Made by a program: the position numbers and the translations under genes. Shown piece after piece: positions 45,050 to 55,915 of a stretch of 64,000 bases of DNA; position 1 is the first letter of the stretch, and each line of letters opens with the position of its first letter. The DNA lies in NCBI GenBank assembly GCA_964017235.1, contig OZ024930.1:29950614-30014613 (forward strand), read 5' to 3'. This stretch comes from Sabellastarte sp. h YS-2021. Taxonomy: Eukaryota > Annelida > Polychaeta > Sabellida > Sabellidae. The notes beneath the pieces are model-generated. The model saw only the letters and a program-made list of their open reading frames with translations, made no database searches and was not told the DNA's origin.

Positions 45050-46205
45050 GCTATCCAGTGGATACAATGATTTACTCAACAGTGAGAACCTGAAAGTAGA
45101 TATTGGTAAGCTATGCCATGACATAGAGGTCTGCAATTTCACTCTGTTATAGCTGACCAAAAATTATGTGAATAACATATTTAAACAAAATACTGTAAAT
45201 GTAATAGTTTTCACGTTATAACTGATTTACTCAACAGTGATAACGTCAAAGTAGCTATTACTCAGCTATGCAATGAGCTACATGTCTGAATTTTTTCTAT
45301 GTTATAGCTGACCCAAAATTAGGTGAACAACATATTTAAGCAAAATACTGTAAATGCAATAGTTTTCAAGTTACAACTGATTTACTCAATAGTGACAACC
45401 TGAAAATAGCTATTGCTCAGCTATGCCATGAGCTATAAGTCTGTAATTTCACGACGTTATAGCTGACCCAAAAGTAGGCGAACAACATATTTTAACAAAA
45501 TACTCCAAATGCACTATTTTTCAAGTTACAAGTCATTTACTCAACAGTCAGTACCTGAAAATAGCTATTGCTCAGTTGTGCCATGAGCTACAGGTCTGTA
45601 ATTTCACTATGTTATAGCTGACCCAAAAGTAGCTGAATAACATATTTACACAAATTTCTGTAAATGCAATACTTTTCCAATTACAACTGATTTACTCAAC
45701 AGTGTGAACTTCAAAGTAGCTATTACTCAGCTATGCAATGAGCCACAGGTCTGGAACTTCACTATGTTATAGCTGACTCCGAAATAGGTCAATAACATAT
45801 TGAAACAAAATACTCTAAATGTAATACTTTTGAAGTTATAAGTAATTTACTCAACAGTGATAACCTAAAAGTAGCTATTACTCAGCTATGCCATGAGCTA
45901 CAGGTCTGAAATTTTACTATGTTATAGCTGACATAAAAGTAGCTGAATAACATATTTATACAAAATTCTGTAAATGCAATAGTTTTCAAGTTACAATTGA
46001 TTTTACTCATGATGGAAGTTACTGAAAAGCCCAAAAGTAGCTATTACTCACTTAGCTATTGAGACAGACACCCAAGTTACTCACCATGTTGTAGCTATGA
46101 AAAAAGTATCTGAATAACATATTTTAACAAAATGCTCTAAATGCAACACTTTTCAAGTTATAAGTGATTTAGTGCATGATTTCATGACTTTTAATGCATT
46201 TTAGA
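45050..46205 (+). repeat. A-type satellite array 2
   Basis: About seven ~155-bp A-type units, more diverged than array 1. It ends with TTAGTGCATGATTTCATGAC. Confidence 0.93.
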
Positions 46206-46500
46206 CATTTTTGTCTACCACAGGCCTAATTTAGACATAAAGCCTACCAAAAAGATAGGGTGGCGAGTCCTCTAGCATACCAAGCCACCTGCCAAATATG
46301 AAAGAAATCTGGAAAGAAATGTGGACTGTAGGTCGCTAACAAGCAATATTCCACATTTTAGACATTTTTGTCTACCACAGGCCTAATTTAGACATAAAGC
46401 CTACCAAAAAGATAGGGTGGCGAGTCCTCTACCATATCAAGTCACCTGCCAAATATGAAAGAAATCCGGAAAGAAATGTGGACTGTAGGTCGCTAACAAG
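46203..46500 (+). repeat. Two-copy 154-bp tandem repeat
   Basis: TTTTAGACATTTTTGTCTAC, CACAGGCCTAATTTAGACAT and AAAGATAGGGTGGCGAGTCC, through GGACTGTAGGTCGCTAACAA, occurs twice and is almost identical. Confidence 0.93.
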
Positions 46501-46508
46501 AAATCTCT

Positions 46509-46597
46509 GCGGACGCGGACGCGGACGAGGGCGCGGACGCGGACGCGGACGACGACGATGATGAATCCATAGTATCCCCGCTTCGCGTCGGGGATAC
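46509..46597. repeat. GCGGAC microsatellite followed by a hairpin
   Basis: A GCGGAC/GACGAC run of about 55 bp (46509-46563), then the perfect stem GTATCCCCG-CTTCGCGT-CGGGGATAC (46572-46597). It is the only strongly GC-rich spot in the satellite region. Arginine- and valine-rich frames across it are artefacts. Confidence 0.9.
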
Positions 46598-46605
46598 AAT
46601 AATCA

Positions 46606-46870
46606 TCCTGGCCTGATACTCGCACAAGGTAATTAACTTGTGGCCTAGTACATATATGCAAGATAAGAGAGAAATCCCTGCAATAGTCAATGAGAAAATA
46701 AGTGATTTAGTGCATGATTTCATGAATTTTAATGCATTAAAAATTATCTAAAAAATTCATAAAAAAAATTAAGAAAGATCCAGGCCTGATACTCACACAA
46801 GGGAATCTACTTGTGGCCTAGCACATATAAACAAGATATGAGAGAAATCCCTGCAATAGTCAATGAGAAA
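46606..46870 (+). repeat. Two-copy repeat with satellite-edge sequence between
   Basis: CTGGCCTGATACTCGCACAA, ACTTGTGGCCTAGTACATAT and AGAGAAATCCCTGCAATAGT, followed by CAATGAGAAAAT, are at 46608 and 46782. GTGCATGATTTCATGAATTT, the right-edge motif of the A arrays, lies between them. Confidence 0.85.
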
Positions 46871-47464
46871 ATTGTGATAAAGTGTTGAAATTTTTACACA
46901 TTTGGTGAGGGTATCTCACCTGTAAAGGCTCTAGCAAACAGACGTACAGACAGATTTGCATGCCTCGAACAATTTTTCATCCTCGATAGTTAAGGTATCT
47001 TTAAAAAAACAGCATGTCTCTGGGCCTTATAGTTTTGGAGGAGAAGTTGTTCACACGGACGCAGAGGCAGACGCCCCAGAGTAATGACATAATGTCAGTT
47101 GACTTGTCAGTCAAAAACATTGCCATATTCAGATGTTGCATTGTATTATTAATATAGATTCAGATAAAGGCTTTAGGGAAAAAAACCCAGTCATCAAATC
47201 AATACTTTATCATATGCATATCAAAAATGTAAAATAAAACATGAAAGTTATAATCCTTGCAAATTTTAAGGATAAATGAATGAACCAATGTTGCCCTACA
47301 TTAATAACCATGTTGTATCGGTTTGCTAAGTATGGGCTATGGAGTGCAAAGATCACAACCACAACATAGTTCTGAGATTAAGCATTCTGAAACTCGGATT
47401 AGTTTAAGACAAACTGTAAGGGATGCTACAGAAAATTAACAATTGTGTGAGGTATATACTTTAT
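46871..47464. other. No supported gene
   Basis: AT-rich, with no clear repeats beyond a short purine run. Nothing called. Confidence 0.4.
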
Positions 47465-47700
47465 CAGCGGTCTGAATTGCCCATGGGAAATATGACCAAA
47501 TCGATCTAAAATTTGGGGAAGGGTGGTTCTGAGAATGAAAACCTGCCAGGGTATTCTGATAAAAAATTACCTGAATCTATCTGAATTAAAATTTAAAATA
47601 ACTGCAAAAATAAGGAAAGTTTTGTGCAAATTGGAAATAAAGTAATCAAATTTGACATACTAATGGCTTTAATAAAGTTAATTAACCTTAAAACAACATA
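47465..47700 (+). repeat. Dispersed repeat with CCCATGGG start, copy 2
   Basis: GCCCATGGGAAATATGACCA, AATTTGGGGAAGGGTGGTTC, AAATAACTGCAAAAATAAGG and AAGTAATCAAATTTGACATA. It aligns with 48605-48800. Confidence 0.7.
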
Positions 47701-48604
47701 TTTTTTCAATTTATGAGTGAAAATGACTGAAAATGTAGGATTGTGGATGTGGGGGCTGCTTACAACGAAATGCGCCTTTCGCGAGAGCAGCAACTGAAAA
47801 TAATTTTTTTTCTTTTTCCCAATGCACCGTCTTGATGTAACTGTAAATTTAAGTATTACAGGCAAAGACCTTAGGAAAAATTATATCATCAGAGTTTGCT
47901 CATGATTGTTTGCTTGTGTCTGAGGCAATGATTATTTTAGCAGAGCATCAATTCCTGGAACAAAAACAAATCTCAGGACTATTTTTACACTTCTGCCTTA
48001 TATTATGTTCACACTTTTCCGGTAAGGCACCCCAATTTAAGTGAGTTTCCAAATAGGTCAACAAAATTTAAAGCCCTGTCCTATTGTTTTCAAAGTGTAC
48101 TTTTACTGGCTTGGCAATTTAGTAAATACCTTAAATTGATGCGAATTTTAAATCCATAATTAAGTCAAAGTCTCTCCATTAAGCCGTAGCCAATCAAACT
48201 CTCACATTTGTTAGGAGCCTTTTGCAGGCGCTCATTTTAAATGTGCAGCTTTTAAGCTACTAGTACATAATAAGTTAAAGCCTTAACCAATCCGGATTAC
48301 TAATACAAAAATAAATGATTGTAAGCCTCACATTGATTGGTAGGGTGCCAATTAATGGTCACCATCTGATATGAAAATTGCAAAAAATGACCCAGTTTCC
48401 AGTTCTCAGATCCTTGGTTTGATACCCAGCTAGTTTTAGAGTTTAAAAATCACTTGGTGGTAACAATTGTTTCAGTGCAATATCTTTGACCAATTAGTAT
48501 GCTCTGCTCTCCTCCATCGCCTCACCTATTCATGGTGATATGACTCATACAGGGTGTTTGAAAAGCAACATTTAATGAAAATCAATCTATCATTTCAGAA
48601 CTAT

Positions 48605-48800
48605 CATATCCACACCTGTTAAACACCCATGGGCGATGTAACCAAATATATCCAAAAGTTGGGTATGGGTGTTTACAACAATGAAAACTAAAAATAAAAT
48701 ATGAAATAACTGTTAAAATATGGAAGACTGTGACTGTAAAAACAGATATAAGTTAATCAAATTAGACCTTTTACTTAGCTTTAAAGGAAACTATAAATAG
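48605..48800 (+). repeat. Dispersed repeat with CCCATGGG start, copy 3
   Basis: CACCCATGGGCGATGTAACC, AAAAGTTGGGTATGGGTGTT, GAAATAACTGTTAAAATATG and AGTTAATCAAATTAGACCTT. Confidence 0.7.
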
Positions 48801-48984
48801 GAGGCCCTGTTGATAGTAGCTGCAACATGTGAAAAGAAACAGGACAGCATAGAAGCATATCATGTGCAATGTCCACCCCATGAACGTTTTGCAACAATTG
48901 TACAGTAGTCTTACAAGACCCTGTTTCATTTATAAAATATATCAACGATGCTTAAACACTTATTAGTATACATGTAAATTATTT

Positions 48985-49885
48985 CAGCTTAATGCCTTTT
49001 TGCAATGGTTCAAAATTTGCTCAAAATCACTGTGTCTCTAAAGGTTTTTGAGATGACCAACATTTTCGATATCCGATGAAACTGAAGATGGTGGGCGAAA
49101 TTTGGGAAATTTGACATTTTTCTGAGGCAATATATTAAAGATCTCTAGTATCCAAACGGTCAAAAATTAGCTTGAAATTGCTCTATCCCTTACGGTTTTC
49201 AAGATAAATGACAATTTAAATTTTTCACCAAAATTCAAGATGGCGGACAAAATTCTGGAAATTCAACACTATATCTAAGTTCTCTTGTACCCAAAGGGTC
49301 CAAACATTGCTCAAAATCACTCTATCTCTAAGGGTTTTGAGATAAATGACATTTTCAATTTCTGCCAAAATTCAAAATGGCGGCCAAAATTCGGGAAATT
49401 CAACATTTTTCAGAGACACTACATGTAACTTCTCTAGTAACCACAGGGTTCAAAATCTGCTTCTGGCAGGAAAATGATTTTTTGGAAAAGTTGCCAGTAG
49501 ACTCTGCATATACCCTGCAAGTGAAAAATTTCATTGAAATAGCTCTATCTCGCACCGTTTGCAAGACAAATGCGCTTTTGGGTTTTACGCAAAAATTCAA
49601 GATGGCTGCCAAAAATGGTTAGAAAGTGATTTTTGTGAAAAGTAGCCAGTAGACTCTGCAGATAACCTGCAGGTCAGAAATTTTGTCGAAATCACTATCT
49701 TGTACCGTTTCCGAGATTAATGGGCTGTTGTGTTTTACGCAAAAATTCAAGATGGCCGCCAAAAATGTCGGGAAAGCAAGTTTTGCAAAAAATTGCAGAT
49801 ACCTTGCGAGCAAAAATTTCATCAAAAAATTTCAACGAATCGCTCTATCTCACACGGTTTAGGAGATAGACATATTTATGTTTTT
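48985..49885 (+). repeat. D-type tandem repeat array 3
   Basis: About six units of 130-150 bp with CAAAATTTGCTCAAAATCAC, TCTATCTCTAAGGGTTTTGA, GATAAATGACATTTTCAATT and CTGCCAAAATTCAAAATGGC, followed by GGCCAAAATTCGGGAAATT. Two units carry AAAATGGCGGC or AAGATGGCGGA, close to the YY1 consensus. Short frames on both strands here are repeat by-products. Confidence 0.92.
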
Positions 49886-49929
49886 TGCTATATAGCTATT
49901 ATTCTATTACTCAGGAGGTTAAAGCTATT

Positions 49930-50765
49930 ACCATCAACAACAATACCAAGCAAGTAACTGACCCCATAAACCTTTGCACCAAATTTTACAAAGATGAGTT
50001 AAATATATTTCCTTTAAAAGAGTGAAAACAGAAATGCAATTCAGAGTAGGCTCAAAGTAGCAAAGCAGCTATTACTCAGATAGTAACAAAGCTATCATGG
50101 ACCAAAAGCTATCCTGGCCAAACTATTGACCCAATTATCCTTCAGATAATTTTTTTTTGTGAAGACAGAAAACATTGTTTCATTAAAATGTCCAGAAAAA
50201 AGTCATCTCAAAATAGCATAATAGCTCTATAGCAAAGTAGCTATTACTCAGTTAGCTATAAAGGTATTATCACCAAAAGCAATCCACAGCAAGCTACTGA
50301 TCCTATAATCCTCCATCCCAAATTTTGTAAACATAGGTGAAATACTTTTCCTTTAAAATGCTTAAAATAAAAAGCTACTCAAAGTAGCTAAGCAGCCATT
50401 ACGTAGTCAGTTATATAGCTATTATCACTAGAAGCATCCCAAGCAAGCTATTGACCTAGCTATTGCTCATACCAAATTTGGTAAAGATCTCTAAAAATAG
50501 TTTTCCCTAAAATGCCCGGAAACAAAAGAAGTATTCAAAAGTAGCTAAGTAGCTATTACTCAGTTAGCTATAGAACTATCTTCACCATAAGCAATTCTGT
50601 GCAAGTTATAAACCCAATAAACACCTATACCAAATTTGTTAAAGATATGATAAATAATTTTCTTTGAAATGACTGGAAACCAGACACCAGACGCTGGACG
50701 GCGGAAGAAGCAAAAATACTAGTAATATGTCCCCCCCCCCCCCCAGTGGGATGGACATATTAATT
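49930..50765 (+). repeat. C-type tandem element 1, hairpin-terminated
   Basis: About four 150-180-bp units of AAAGTAGCTAAGCAGCTATT, ACTCAGTTAGCTATAAAG, ATTATCACCAAAAGCAAT and AGCAAGCTACTGACCCTATA, followed by CCAAATTTGGTAAAGAT and TTTTCCTTTAAAATGC. The end is an inverted pair, AATATGTCC...GGACATATT (50724-50761), with a C14 run in the loop. Confidence 0.9.
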
Positions 50766-50934
50766 AACCTTGTAATAACATGTTAGCAGTTTATAGACAA
50801 TAATGTAAGATTGAGAGGCATGGGCAATACAGTGCACGGCACTAGTATATTGATCATTTCCACTGCAACATTACAATTTAAATTTGGAAAAAAATTGAAA
50901 TAGGGCACACTTATAACTGCAGCTGCAACCAAGT

Positions 50935-51495
50935 GTGACTCTAAAGCGCTAAATATCTACTCAAAATAGCAAATTAGCTATTAATAACATAGCTATGGAG
51001 CTATGACACCCCAAAGCTATGCTGAACAATCTATGGACCCTGTAATCCCCATACCAAATTTAGTAAAGACATCTGCTGTACTTTTCAATTTTGTGAACAG
51101 AAAACTATGTGTTACTCCAAAAAGCTAATCAAGTAGCTAAATAGCTATTACTCACTTACCTATAAAAAGCTATGACTCACAAAAGCAATACCAAGCAAGC
51201 TATTGACCCAATAATCTTCCACACCAAATTAGGTTTGAATATATTAATTCCTTTTCCTTTAAATGCACAGAAACCAAATAGCTACTCAAAATAGCTAATT
51301 ACCTATTACTTAGTTACATAGCTAATTACCTAGCTTTATAGCTAAAATAACCAAAAGAAATACCAAGCCAGCTACTGACCCCATAATCCTTCATATCAAA
51401 TTTGGTAAAGAAAGTAAAGATAAAATACTTTTCCTTAAAATGAGTGGAAACAAAGAATAATATGTCCACCCACAGCAGGGTGGACTTAATTGTGA
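50935..51495 (+). repeat. C-type tandem element 2, hairpin-terminated
   Basis: Three C-type units, ending in AATATGTCCACCC-ACAGCA-GGGTGGACTTAATT (51459-51490). This is the same terminal hairpin as C element 1 with a different loop. Confidence 0.88.
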
Positions 51496-52149
51496 ATTCT
51501 CTTCAACTACATCATTCACAGTCTTTCTGTGGTCTGTGTTCCACCCAGAAAATGGATCTCTTTGTCTGGAGATATGTGAACAGGGTACTAACAAATGCAC
51601 GAGACATAAAACTGTTCTAAGTGCCTGAAAGGTTTTCGATTGGAAATGGGTTTGTGTGTGAACATTGTGTGTTTATAAATACAGCCTGTACAAGCAAATT
51701 CCTCGTTGGTTGGCTAACAACACTTTTTTATTTCTCACACATTAATATTATTATGAGTGTGAAAAAAACACTGAGAAGAAATTGAATAGTCGCATTGTAA
51801 AGATCCATCTGCATAATGAAGATCAATAGATGCATTATTTTTTGGAATTAGATAAAAAGTGTCACAGCTCGTTATTTTGGGAAGATATTCTGATCAATAT
51901 ATCACTCATATTTCATTCAGAATTAATAATTTTGTGTCTTGTGTCATTCACAAGCTTTCGCTTTAGTAAAATAATTTTTACTTTCTCTCTACAAATGAAT
52001 TTGTCCGCCACAATGGTATACGGTACTCTTATAACTTTGGGCTGTTGTGAATCTCAAGTGCCTACGGGTTAAAATCTCACTTGAATTTTTATGGTGGAGG
52101 GATGCCAAACCTTTATGTTTCCTTGTTTAATTTAAAATGCTTTTATCTT
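51496..52149. other. No supported gene
   Basis: An 80-codon AT-rich plus-strand frame (51830-52072) has no splice support and is not called. Confidence 0.4.
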
Positions 52150-52220
52150 TTTGTACAAATTTAATCTAATCGGACTTTTACTGTGCTTAATCTCTGTACT
52201 CAAAGATTCTATGATACAAA
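52150..52220 (-). mobile_element. L2-like LINE tail relic
   Basis: On the minus strand: GAGTACAGAGATTAAGCACA, then GTAAAAGTCCGATTAGATTA. It matches the block order of the L2-like 3' end. Confidence 0.65.
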
Positions 52221-52254
52221 TAAAATAATTTTTCAGAAATTATTTTTTCCCCAG

Positions 52255-52424
52255 AATACAAACAGCAACCATATCAATTCTCTTCCAGGAAACCACAAAA
52301 CCTTACAACTGATATGGACCACTCCACTCTACATCAAACACACTTACACTTACACAAACACACTGCATCCGATGAGCTTCTCTTGCTAAGCTGTATTCGA
52401 AATCTGGAGTGGTACAGAACCTAA
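52255..52424 (+). CDS. Possible terminal coding exon, unrecognised
   Basis: The acceptor AATTATTTTTTCCCCAG|AA is strong. The frame that starts after 2 nt runs 55 codons (YKQQPYQFSSRKPQNLTTDM onwards) to a TAA at 52422-52424. The end, ASDELLLLSCIRNLEWYRT, looks protein-like. The middle is His/Thr-rich and overlaps a CACTTACAC repeat, which lowers confidence. No upstream partner exon ending with a 1-nt overhang was found, and the family is not recognised. It could be chance next to a LINE relic. Confidence 0.3.
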
Positions 52425-52442
52425 GGCTAACTACAGTCTTTA

Positions 52443-52467
52443 TGATGTCACAAAGTTTGTGACATCA
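52443..52467. repeat. 25-bp palindrome TGATGTCACAAA-G-TTTGTGACATCA
   Basis: Perfect arms of 12 bp around a single base. The arms contain TGACATCA, a CRE/AP-1-like octamer. The function is unknown. Confidence 0.9.
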
Positions 52468-52919
52468 CAACCCCATATCAGTCACCAAGGTCAAGCTTTT
52501 CAACCAGCCTAAAACATTTAACTTACTGACCAAGGTAACTCTAACCAAGGTGACCAAGGTAAATGATTTAATCTAAGTCATTTGAACATGATCACACAAG
52601 CCAGTGAGACTAGTAGGGATTTTTTAATCTACCTTTTTGCCCTCATTTGGAAATTGTATAACCATACAGCAAACATGGCTTGTTTATCACTGAGGCCTAG
52701 GAAAAATATCCATTGACATGAGTGCAACATATGTAGACTTTAAATGAAATACAACCAAATAAACAGACTTTTCTATCTTACCAGACAATTATTGTTCTTA
52801 ATTTCCACAGTAATAGGTTCTAAGGTGCACTGAACAGACTCGGTATTTAACAAGGCCAAAAGGGGTTACAGTAACACCAATTCTAATGAAAGTGCAGCAA
52901 AAAAGTGAAAAAAAAATAC

Positions 52920-53703
52920 CATCAGAGATGCCCGTACCCCACGGACTGGGGAAATAGTTTTCAACACCATGAGACATAGACGAAATGAAACAGTACAGAG
53001 ACCATGGGGCTGTCACAGCAAACAATGCTAGTTTAAAAAAGATCCAAATAAGTAGGTTCCCGAGATATAGCCAGGACAAGATTTTAAAAGTTAAGGTCAC
53101 TACAGCAAAATCAAAAGTCAAATCAAGGTCACACACCAGGATGATGCACACCTACATCCCCCAACCAATGTCCCAACCAAGTTTTAACTTCCTGCTCCTT
53201 ACGATTTTTGAGATATAGCCCAGACAAGATTTTCAAACTCAAGTTCAAATCAAAGGTCAACCCAACCCCAGCCTGATTACAGTTTTAATGTAGATGATCA
53301 TGTAAATTTTTAACTGTAGATATTCATAAATTCTGTGTATTGAGCATGTGTAATTCATATTGTAATGTTTTTTTTCAAATCAAGGTCACACACCAGGATG
53401 TTGCACACTTACACCCCCAATCAATGTGCCTACCAATTTTCAACTTCCTACACCTTATGGTTTCTTAGATATAGCCCAGACAAGATTTTTAAACTCATGG
53501 TCACTGCGGTAAGGTCAATAGGCAAATCAAGGTCAAACCATGACATTGCACACCTACACCCCCAACCAATGTCCCTTACAAGTTTCAACTTACTACACCT
53601 TATAGTTTCGTCCGGAAAAACTTTTTCCCACTGCCACCCCGCCCATCCGGACACCATGGAAAAAAACAATACCCACACAACCCTTAAAGGCTGTGGGGTA
53701 ACA
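52920..53703. mobile_element. Tandem-core TIR element (E family), copy 3
   Basis: Left end ATCAGAGATGCCCGTACCCC and AAATAGTTTTCAACACCATG. About three core units (GAGATATAGCCAGGACAAGA, CAAATCAAGGTCACACACCA), interrupted near 53275-53375 by unrelated AT-rich sequence. Right end GGACACCATGG and ACAACCCTTAAAGGCTGTGG. Frames of 96-129 codons here are repeat by-products. Confidence 0.8.
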
Positions 53704-53997
53704 AACAAAAAAGTGATCTCTAGAAACATGAGTCTCACTAGAGCTCATACTTAAAAAATAATGTAATCATATACAAGAATTAAGGGGTTAGGATGCAATT
53801 ACTGCATTGTATATCAGACATCTGAGTTGGTTAAAGCTAACTTAGTCATCTGGATGTTGTAGTATTAATAGCCAAAAAGCCTAACAGTCAAAAGTCAGAC
53901 TTAGGGTTTTCCATGTGTCCTGCACGAGGGCATTATACAAACATATCCTGATACTTTGGTTTTATTAACAATATTTTGGATATAAATTTTCGAAATG

Positions 53998-54145
53998 GAG
54001 TTTTATGTCCCTTTCAACAACTTAGTTCAAATCCTGAAAGGTCCAAATATTCCATTTTGCAATGATGTGGATTTGAACCCCCAACTACAGATGTTGAATA
54101 CAAGTGATTTACATGTCAGCCACTTTAACCACTCACCTACTTGTC
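53998..54145 (-). mobile_element. tRNA-derived SINE-2-like copy
   Basis: On the minus strand: GTAGGTGAGTGGTTAAAGTG (A box region) and GGGGGTTCAAATCCACA (perfect B box). It ends GTTGTTGAAAGGGACATAAA and ACTCC, like the SINE-2 tail. Confidence 0.75.
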
Positions 54146-55433
54146 TGTTTAACAGTGAAGCATTTGACGTAATCAAAGCTACAGTAACTCTAGCCAATAA
54201 TATCTCAAACTCAGCTATTAATCTCAATAAATAAAAAGTTATGTAAGGAAGAGTAGAGGGGCCACACTAATACTATTCTGTTTCTAATTTTTGAAATAAG
54301 CCAATAAAGTTAACAATCCTGATTTGCAGACTTTCCATGTCAATAAACAATAATTATCAAAAAATATAATTAAAAGGTAAACCAGATTTATATAAGTTCT
54401 ATGAAACTTTTGAAGCATTGCACACATATCCTAATGGGACTTAGGCCTTAAACACAGAACTGAAGGTAAAAATTCCTTAAGAATTGCTCATCACTTTTGG
54501 AGTCATGTTAATTGTCAAAGTCATTATATAGACACTGAAAATGGGGCTCATTAAACTGAACACAAATGTAAAATGATTATAAAATTGCATCGGAAATGAG
54601 AAAGTTATGGTCATTTAAATCTATGTTAAATATAAAAAAACAAAACCAACAAACCATCCATTTAAACCTTTTTCATTAACTGCTCATAGTTTCGGATATA
54701 AAAACTGTTCGGTTACTGGTTACCAGATGTGCAGCCATGCCAATATTTATATCTCAATATCTTAACACAGTTATACCGATTAATCTACTTATAATGACAA
54801 ATCAAAAAGATTTCTAAAAGACCAAATTATTATTCAAATATGCTTATTGGTAATTATTTGATAAATTAGCATAATTGTCTTCATCTTATTGACTAAGTCA
54901 GGAATATATAGATGAGAATGTGACCCATCGAAGTCTCTTCCATAGTTATAACTAGTCTGATAGAAAACATCAGATATCTTGAGTTTACAGATTAGAATTA
55001 ATGAAACCCTTTTCTTCAATGAGTCATTATCTCAGTTCTTGAGCGTTGAAAAAGAAATCACAAACTTAACACACAAACAATTCAGCTGCTTGCAGAAACC
55101 ATAGTGATACATTTATCAAGAGATAACTATAGCTGGTAATATAAAGAAAATCCTCACAATAAATTTAAGGGATTTAGTTTCAAGACTATGGGTTGATTAC
55201 TTTTCCATCTAAATTTTACACACTGAAAACCATTACACATTTGCAGGAAATTTCCAAATTTTCTGAGCTACAAGCAGTGCTGAGGTTCAAACCCACAGGC
55301 CCATGAGTTTAAGGACAGACTATATTACGCAACTAAAAAGATCATACAAAAGGTATAATCATGCCAAATTTGAACATAATTGAATTAAATTTTTAGACAG
55401 CTATAATCACACCAGTAGCCACATGTTACTCAC
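54146..55433. other. No supported gene
   Basis: AT-rich. A B-box-like GAGGTTCAAACCC near 55282 may mark another SINE relic. Confidence 0.4.
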
Positions 55434-55583
55434 ACTCAAAATACAGATCTGTAAGCAGGTGATGAACCTCTTGTGGAAAAACTGTGCACCTACATCCCTG
55501 TACATATCCCTCTCTGGATCTGTGATGGTCAGAACTACATCGGTCATGATGTCAACATCAATGTTAATTTGGTGTTTTAGGTC
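55434..55583 (-). CDS. Possible internal coding exon or coding relic
   Basis: On the minus strand, exactly 50 codons run in phase 0 from GAACAG|GAC to TTGAGT|GTGAGT, a consensus donor. The peptide (INIDVDIMTDVVLTITDPER, then DMYRDVGAQFFHKRF) looks protein-like and no family is recognised. The acceptor has a poor polypyrimidine tract. The bases around it (GTGTTGAACAGGACCTAAAA) resemble a SINE tail, so this may be a mixed relic rather than an exon. Confidence 0.25.
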
Positions 55584-55694
55584 CTGTTCAACACCATTGA
55601 TGTCAAAGTCAGTGATGCATTTATAGTGACATCACAACCAATAGATACTGATGCCTGTTTATCAAAGATTTTCTTTAAATCTCTCTCAAGCCAG

Positions 55695-55915
55695 TAATTA
55701 CATCCACCAGAAGGTTATGCTTTTGTATTTGCGATAACTCTAAAAAGTAACTAATCTTTCCAACATTTTTACATGCGTAAGGCCTGACCAGAGGAAAAAG
55801 TGACTAAATTTTGGGAAATGAACAGGATCATTTTCTGGATACAATAAAAATTCCGAATTTATATCCCCCCTTGGTGGAAGTCTGTACACTACAACTGCTT
55901 TCTAGTTATATACAA
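55695..55915 (+). repeat. Dispersed repeat family R7, copy 6
   Basis: CCACCAGAAGGTTATGCTTT, GCGATAACTCTAAAAAGTAA, GTAAGGCCTGACCAGAGGAA, CATTTTCTGGATACAATAAA and TTGGTGGAAGTCTGTACACT. One of the best-preserved copies. Confidence 0.8.

Noticed and set aside
46437-46723. Arg/Val- and Ser/Ala-rich frames
   Set aside because: They are translations of the GCGGAC microsatellite in two frames.
52798-53754. Frames of 96-129 codons on both strands
   Set aside because: They lie across the tandem core of the E element, and equivalent frames occur in the other copies.
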